A DNA stretch of 64,000 bases, taken from the NCBI RefSeq assembly GCF_021353295.2, contig NZ_CP120635.1, forward strand, positions 1,939,501 to 2,003,500. The letters run 5' to 3'. This document shows, one piece after another, positions 59,412 through 64,000 of the stretch. Position 1 is the stretch's first letter, and each line of letters opens with the position of its first letter. This DNA is from Pseudodesulfovibrio thermohalotolerans (GTDB taxonomy: Bacteria; Desulfobacterota; Desulfovibrionia; Desulfovibrionales; Desulfovibrionaceae). The position numbers and the translations under genes are program-made. The notes under the pieces were generated by a model. That model made no database searches and was not told the DNA's origin. It was given only the letters and a program-made list of their open reading frames with translations.

Positions 59412-60335
59412 ATGACACACCCGGAAAAAGAAAAAAACATCAACGAGTATAGTCATCCCTGGGTGGACCGTTATCTTGAATACCTGCTGATTGAAAAGGG
59501 GTTGTCCGAGAACAGCCTGACGGGGTACGCCAACGACCTCGGTTCCCTGCTCGCCTTTTTGGAAGAGAAGTCCTTTGCCCTGAAGGACCTGACGGACAGG
59601 ACCCTCTTTCTTTATCTTACACATCTGCGGGCCAGAGGGTTGAAGAGCCGTTCCCTGGCGCGTCACCTCTCCTCCCTTCGTGGTTTCTTTGCCTTCGCTG
59701 TGGGAGAGAAATGGTACAAGGAAGACCCCGGGCAACTTCTTGAAAATCCCAAGCTGCCACGCAAGTTGCCGGAATTCCTCACTCGTGAAGAGATGGGACG
59801 AGTCCTCGCCCTGCCCGACACCTCCACTCCGCTTGGTATGCGCGACAAGGTGATGCTGGAGCTTCTTTATGCTGCCGGATTGAGAGTCTCCGAGCTTATC
59901 GGCATGAAGGTTCTGGACTACGACCCCCAGGTCGGGATGCTCAAGGTCTTCGGCAAGGGCGCCAAGGACCGGCTTATCCCCATCCATTATACGGCCCAGG
60001 ATTTTCTCAATCATTATCTGGAGTTCACCCGGCCCGGATTCAAGCCGTGCATGGATTTCATGTTTTTAAATCGATCGGGCAAGGGGCTGACTCGCCAGGG
60101 CGTATGGAAACTCATCAAGAAATACGCCGAGGCCGCGGGCATAAAGCGGCCCATTTCTCCTCACACCTTTCGGCATTCCTTTGCCACACATCTGCTGGAG
60201 GGCGGCGCGGACCTGCGCGCCGTGCAGATTCTTTTGGGTCATGCGGACATCAGCGCCACCGAGATTTATACCCATGTGGAGTCCAGCAGGCTGAAGAACC
60301 TGCACCGGAGATTCCATCCGCGATCAACCATGTGA
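59412..60335 (+). CDS. xerD: Tyrosine recombinase XerC/XerD
   Basis: A 307-aa chromosomal recombinase. SAM-like core-binding domain (about 15-105) and catalytic residues R158, K182, H251, R254, H277 and Y286 (AAGLRVSELIGM, SPHTFRHSFATHL, GHADISATEIYTH). It resolves chromosome dimers at dif together with its partner and FtsK. It differs clearly from the element's integrase at 313. Whether it is XerC or XerD is not settled. Confidence 0.92.
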   Translation: MTHPEKEKNINEYSHPWVDRYLEYLLIEKGLSENSLTGYANDLGSLLAFLEEKSFALKDLTDRTLFLYLTHLRARGLKSRSLARHLSSLRGFFAFAVGEKWYKEDPGQLLENPKLPRKLPEFLTREEMGRVLALPDTSTPLGMRDKVMLELLYAAGLRVSELIGMKVLDYDPQVGMLKVFGKGAKDRLIPIHYTAQDFLNHYLEFTRPGFKPCMDFMFLNRSGKGLTRQGVWKLIKKYAEAAGIKRPISPHTFRHSFATHLLEGGADLRAVQILLGHADISATEIYTHVESSRLKNLHRRFHPRSTM

Positions 60336-60359
60336 TCTCAGCAACCGCCAGAATACCAA

Positions 60360-63047
60360 ATGAAAAACATGCCAGAAAAGATAAAGGCCCCGATCGTGAT
60401 CACGGCCCACGCCAATGCGGATTTTGACGCCTTGGGAGCCATGGTTGCGGCCAGCAAGCTCTACCCCGGCGCAGTGCTCATTTTTCCCGGCAGCCAGGAA
60501 TCCAACCTTCGCAATTTTTTTATCGAGAGCACCACTTATCTCTTCAACTTCAAGCCCTTCAAGGATATTGATCCCGAGTCCGTGGAGCTGCTGGTGGTCG
60601 TGGACACACGGCAGCGATCGCGGATTCCCCACGTTCGGCCGGTCCTGGACAACGATGGGTTGCGCATTCATCTCTACGACCATCACCCCGACAGCGAGGA
60701 GGATTTGCCCGCCGAGAAGGTCGTGGTCCGGGATTGGGGCTCCACCACTACCATCATCGTGCATGAAATAAGGGAACAGGGCTTGTCCCTCAATGCCGAG
60801 GAAGCCACTTTGCTCGGCGTCGGCATTTACGAGGACACCGGCTCTTTTGGCTTCAACACCACCACTCCGGAGGATTTCGAGGCCGCTGGCTGGCTCAAGT
60901 CCCAGGGCATGAATCTTGAGGTCATCGCCGACCTGCTGTCTCATGATCTGTCCGCCGTGCAGGTCACGTATCTTGGCGAATTGTTCAAGAACGCCAAGAC
61001 TTACGACATCCATGGTATTGATGTGGTCATCACCGAGATGTCTACGGACAAGTTTGTTCCGGACTTCGCCCTGCTGGTCCACAAGCTTATGGACATGGAG
61101 AAGATCAAGGTCGTCTTCGCGCTGGGCCGCATGGCCGACCGTATCCATCTGGTGGCCCGGTCCAAAAGCCCGGACGTCAACGTCGGCCGCATCTGCGCAT
61201 CTCTCGGGGGCGGCGGGCACGATTCGGCGGCCTCGGCCACCATCAAGGACCGCACCCTTGCCGAGGTGCGCGACGACCTGTTCGCCCTCTTCTATTCCCA
61301 GATCAATCCGCAGATCGTGGTGGAATCACTCATGTCCCGACCTCCCGTCGTTATCGAGAGCAACAAGACCATTGCCGACGCCGTGGAGCTGATGACCCGC
61401 TACGGGCTCAAGGACGTGCCGGTGGTGAAGGGCGGCACGATGCGATGCATTGGCATCATCGGTCACAAGATCGCGGACAAGGCCCTCTCCCACCACTTGG
61501 GTGAGGTAGGTCTGAGCGAATACATGACCAGGAATTTCGAGACGGTGGAATCGAAGACCGATCTCTATCGGGTCATGGAGATAATTTTGAACAACCGCCA
61601 ACGGATGCTTCCCGTGGCGGACGGCGAGAACCTGGTCGGGGTCATCACCCGCACCGATCTCATGAACATGCTGATCGAAGAGCCCGCACGTATCCCGGAC
61701 TCCCTCATGCCGGACCGCCGCCGGGAGAGGAATATCGCCGCCCAGGCCAGGAACCGGCTGCCACAGCGTATGCTCGACCTGCTCAAGGAGGCCGGGGATC
61801 TGGGGGCCGAACTGGATTGGGAGGTCTATGCGGTCGGCGGCTTCGTGCGCGACATACTGCTCGGGCGGCCCAATCTTGACCTCGACCTGGTGGTTGAAGG
61901 CGACGGCATTGTTTTCGCCAAGCGTTTCGCAAAGAAGCTCGGCGGTCGGGTCAAGGCGCATTCCAAGTTCAAGACCGCTCTGGTCATCCTTGAAGACGGC
62001 CAGCGCGTGGATGTGGCTACAGCCCGACTGGAATACTATGAATACCCCGCCGCCTTGCCCACTGTGGAGCTTTCCTCCATCAAGATGGACTTGTACCGAC
62101 GCGACTTTACCATCAACGCCCTGGCCTTGCGCATCAACCCTGGGCGTTTCGGCCAGTTGGTGGACTTCTTCGGCGCCGACCGGGATATCCGCAACCGGAC
62201 CATCCGCGTGCTGCATTCCCTGAGCTTCGTGGAAGATCCCACCCGTATTCTGAGGGCCATACGGTTCGAGCGGCGTTTCGATTTCCAGATCGGCGGTCAG
62301 ACCATGCGCCTCATCAAGAACGCCCTTAACCTCAAGCTGTTCAGCAAGCTTTCCGGGACTCGTGTTATGCATGAGTTGCAGCTCATCATGAATGAGGATG
62401 ACCCTCTTTCCTGCCTGCTGCGTATGCAGGAACTGGGGATCATGGAAGCCATCCATCCCCTCCTTTCCCTTGACAGGGATCGTATCCAGATTCTGACGGA
62501 ATTGGCCAAGGTCCACAATTGGTACAAACTTCTTTATCTGGAACCGTCTGTTATCCCGTGGAAACTCTACATTCTGGGCATGACCATGGGCATCAAACGC
62601 GAGGACATCGGCCAGGTGACCAAGCGGCTGCATTTCACCCAAAAAGAAGAACGGGATTTCTTCCAACTCCGGGATATGATCGGCGAGGCGCTGATGAAGC
62701 TCATGGGCTGGAAGGAAGGGCGCTCCAAGTTGAGCCGCCTCTACCAGATTCTTCACCCTGTCCCGGTCGAGGGTGTTCTCTTTCTCATGGCGCGTAGCCG
62801 AAAGGAATACATCAGGAGGAATATTTCTCAATATCTCGCAAGATTGCAATACATTGAGATAGATGTTAACGGCAAGGACCTCAAAAACATCGGCATTGAG
62901 CCCGGCCCCATCTATACGGCCATTCTGGACAAGCTGATGATTGCCAAGATCGACGGTCGTGCTGAGACTCGTCACGAACAATTGAATCTGGCCAAGAGAT
63001 TGAACAGGGAACTCGCGGCGAGTTTCATCGAAAAGAGCGAGGACTAG
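60360..63047 (+). CDS. DHH-CBS-tRNA nucleotidyltransferase fusion (A- or CC-adding)
   Basis: An 895-aa multidomain protein. DHH phosphoesterase domain (NADFDALGA near 20, DHHPDSEED near 107) with a DHHA1 part (GGGGHDSAASATI), then a pair of CBS domains (about 315-450), then a class II polymerase-beta-like nucleotidyltransferase head (AVGGFVRDILLGRPNLDLDLVVEGD near 490) and a tRNA-binding tail. Homologues in Aquifex and delta-proteobacteria are CC- or A-adding tRNA enzymes with such an N-terminal extension. The CBS and DHH domains may sense nucleotides. It starts 24 bp after xerD. Confidence 0.92.
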   Translation: MKNMPEKIKAPIVITAHANADFDALGAMVAASKLYPGAVLIFPGSQESNLRNFFIESTTYLFNFKPFKDIDPESVELLVVVDTRQRSRIPHVRPVLDNDGLRIHLYDHHPDSEEDLPAEKVVVRDWGSTTTIIVHEIREQGLSLNAEEATLLGVGIYEDTGSFGFNTTTPEDFEAAGWLKSQGMNLEVIADLLSHDLSAVQVTYLGELFKNAKTYDIHGIDVVITEMSTDKFVPDFALLVHKLMDMEKIKVVFALGRMADRIHLVARSKSPDVNVGRICASLGGGGHDSAASATIKDRTLAEVRDDLFALFYSQINPQIVVESLMSRPPVVIESNKTIADAVELMTRYGLKDVPVVKGGTMRCIGIIGHKIADKALSHHLGEVGLSEYMTRNFETVESKTDLYRVMEIILNNRQRMLPVADGENLVGVITRTDLMNMLIEEPARIPDSLMPDRRRERNIAAQARNRLPQRMLDLLKEAGDLGAELDWEVYAVGGFVRDILLGRPNLDLDLVVEGDGIVFAKRFAKKLGGRVKAHSKFKTALVILEDGQRVDVATARLEYYEYPAALPTVELSSIKMDLYRRDFTINALALRINPGRFGQLVDFFGADRDIRNRTIRVLHSLSFVEDPTRILRAIRFERRFDFQIGGQTMRLIKNALNLKLFSKLSGTRVMHELQLIMNEDDPLSCLLRMQELGIMEAIHPLLSLDRDRIQILTELAKVHNWYKLLYLEPSVIPWKLYILGMTMGIKREDIGQVTKRLHFTQKEERDFFQLRDMIGEALMKLMGWKEGRSKLSRLYQILHPVPVEGVLFLMARSRKEYIRRNISQYLARLQYIEIDVNGKDLKNIGIEPGPIYTAILDKLMIAKIDGRAETRHEQLNLAKRLNRELAASFIEKSED

Positions 63048-63165
63048 GCGCTTTACCCCCTTGCCCTCCACGGGCAAGCCGTGTAGAAAATCAAGATGTT
63101 GGTATGTGCGAGCGGTTGTCGCCAACATATTCTTCAACCGCATGAAATTGAAACGGAAGTGGATA

Positions 63166-63654
63166 ATGGATGTTCTGTGGGCGCCTTGGCGTCTTGAATA
63201 TATACTCGGTCCTAAACCCGAGGAATGCGTCTTTTGCATACCCGAGGGCACGAGTGAGGACGAGGAGCGTTGCATCCTCGCCCGCGGCGAACATTGTTTC
63301 GTAATTATGAACAAGTTCCCATACAACAACGGGCACCTCATGGTTACGCCTTACCGTCATGTGAGCCACCTGACGGATTTGACTTTGGAAGAGTCCCAAG
63401 ACTGTATGCTCTGGATAAGGCGCTGCATCGAAGTGCTGGAAAAGGCATTCCACCCTCAAGGGATCAATATGGGACTTAATCTGGGCGAGGCGGCAGGGGC
63501 CGGTATCGCTCAGCACATGCATTTTCAGATTGTCCCCCGGTGGAATGGGGACGCGTCGTTTATGGCCGTCTTCGGCGAGACCACGGTCATCCCCGAACAC
63601 CTGTCTTCAACCTACAGCCGTCTCAAGCCGCTGTTCGATGCAATAACAGCTTAG
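63166..63654 (+). CDS. HIT family nucleotide hydrolase/phosphorylase
   Basis: 162 aa from ATG 63166. The histidine triad is QHMHFQIVPRW, with VFCIPEGTSEDEERCILARGEHCFVIMNKFPYNNGHLMVTPYRHV upstream. The family hydrolyses Ap4A-type or AMP-linked substrates; the sequence resembles the Ap4A phosphorylase-like HIT group with N-terminal APWR. It lies ahead of a LapA-like gene 9 bp downstream. Confidence 0.9.
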   Translation: MDVLWAPWRLEYILGPKPEECVFCIPEGTSEDEERCILARGEHCFVIMNKFPYNNGHLMVTPYRHVSHLTDLTLEESQDCMLWIRRCIEVLEKAFHPQGINMGLNLGEAAGAGIAQHMHFQIVPRWNGDASFMAVFGETTVIPEHLSSTYSRLKPLFDAITA

Positions 63655-63663
63655 GAGAACCGC

Positions 63664-64000
63664 ATGCGTTTTATCAAGGTCCTGTTTCTGTTGGTGCTTT
63701 TTGTCTTTTCCATCTTGTTCTTCAGCCAGAACAATGATGTCCTGCTTCAGAACCTGGTACTGGTTCTCGATATTCCTTACGTAGCCACCCTGCATTCCAT
63801 TCCCCTGCCCTTCGGGTTCCTGATTCTGACCGCATTCGTGGCCGGCTCCCTGCTGACCATGATCTATTTCGCGGTGGATAAATTCCGCAGCGCTTCCAAG
63901 CTCAAGGAATGCCGCACCCGCATGGCCAGCCTGGAACAGGAACTCAACTCCCTGCGCAACATGCCTATCAGCGCGGATACCTCCTTCTCCTCCGTCGAGA
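63664..64000 (+). CDS. LapA family (DUF1049) membrane protein, 3' end outside window
   Basis: At least 112 residues starting at ATG 63664 with AGGAG 6 bases before; the frame is open at the window edge. Two membrane helices (FIKVLFLLVLFVFSILFF and FGFLILTAFVAGSLLTMIYFAV) are followed by a coiled-coil (KLKECRTRMASLEQELNSLRN). This is the LapA/DUF1049 layout of LPS-assembly-associated proteins. It follows the HIT gene by 9 bp. Confidence 0.85.
   Translation, partial: MRFIKVLFLLVLFVFSILFFSQNNDVLLQNLVLVLDIPYVATLHSIPLPFGFLILTAFVAGSLLTMIYFAVDKFRSASKLKECRTRMASLEQELNSLRNMPISADTSFSSVE

Overview
The window looks like Desulfovibrionaceae DNA (Desulfovibrio/Pseudodesulfovibrio-like). The tmRNA encodes the tag ANDNYEYAMAA. 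The chromosomal part carries LL-diaminopimelate aminotransferase, a DHH-CBS-tRNA nucleotidyltransferase fusion, a YedF-type protein, a PEP-CTERM protein and the order aroQ-efp-ftsK-lolA. The genus is inferred from gene content; no database was searched.

Region 1 (1 to about 20.7 kb) is an integrated, phage-like or satellite-like mobile element. From left to right it holds: two tyrosine-recombinase genes (the first entering from outside the window); an array of 25-bp recombination-site-like repeats; a small-terminase-like gene; a small HTH activator-like gene in operon with an unknown gene; an iteron-rich putative replication origin; a leftward replication/recombination operon (primase-helicase, RecD2-like helicase, ERCC4-type nuclease, DUF669 protein, Sak4-like ATPase, RecB/Cas4-like nuclease, unknown protein); a sigma-factor-like gene; a regulator-like gene; and a serine-recombinase operon (73-aa protein, DUF2924 protein, large serine recombinase, ParB/KorB-like HTH protein). 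Diverging from that operon is a LexA-like repressor with two unrecognised genes behind it. The element ends close to the 3' end of ssrA (tmRNA), a common integration target. A spaced motif, GTTACCTACCGGAG-N13-GTCGG on the + strand, occurs four times, each time upstream of a leftward transcription unit. I propose it is the element's own promoter or operator class, possibly read by its sigma-like protein.

Region 2 (20.7-45.2 kb) is chromosomal core: tmRNA; an ABC drug-export operon (HlyD-like lipoprotein, ATPase, permease); a PEP-CTERM protein with a candidate sigma-54 promoter; tRNA-Met(CAU); uppP; lptF-lptG; engB; aroQ; efp; ftsK; lolA; a pseudouridine synthase; yedF; a DUF374 acyltransferase; gcvT; a 603-aa unknown protein; a DUF6485 protein; suhB; a NUDIX hydrolase; rimI; pgk; tpiA; secG; and tRNA-Leu(GAG). 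Several convergent gene pairs abut or overlap at their stop codons.

Region 3 (45.2-53 kb) holds a decayed IS200/IS605 element and then a leftward seven-gene glycerol-3-phosphate-type uptake operon: PHP phosphoesterase, UgpA, UgpE, UgpB, GlpP-type antiterminator, HAD phosphatase and UgpC. A terminator-like hairpin in its leader fits regulation by the GlpP protein.

Region 4 (53-64 kb) holds a GNAT enzyme, azlCD, a large TPR lipoprotein-like or periplasmic protein, a membrane-anchored cysteine protein, folK, dapL, a XerC/D recombinase, the DHH-CBS-tRNA nucleotidyltransferase, a HIT protein and the start of a LapA-like membrane protein that runs off the window.
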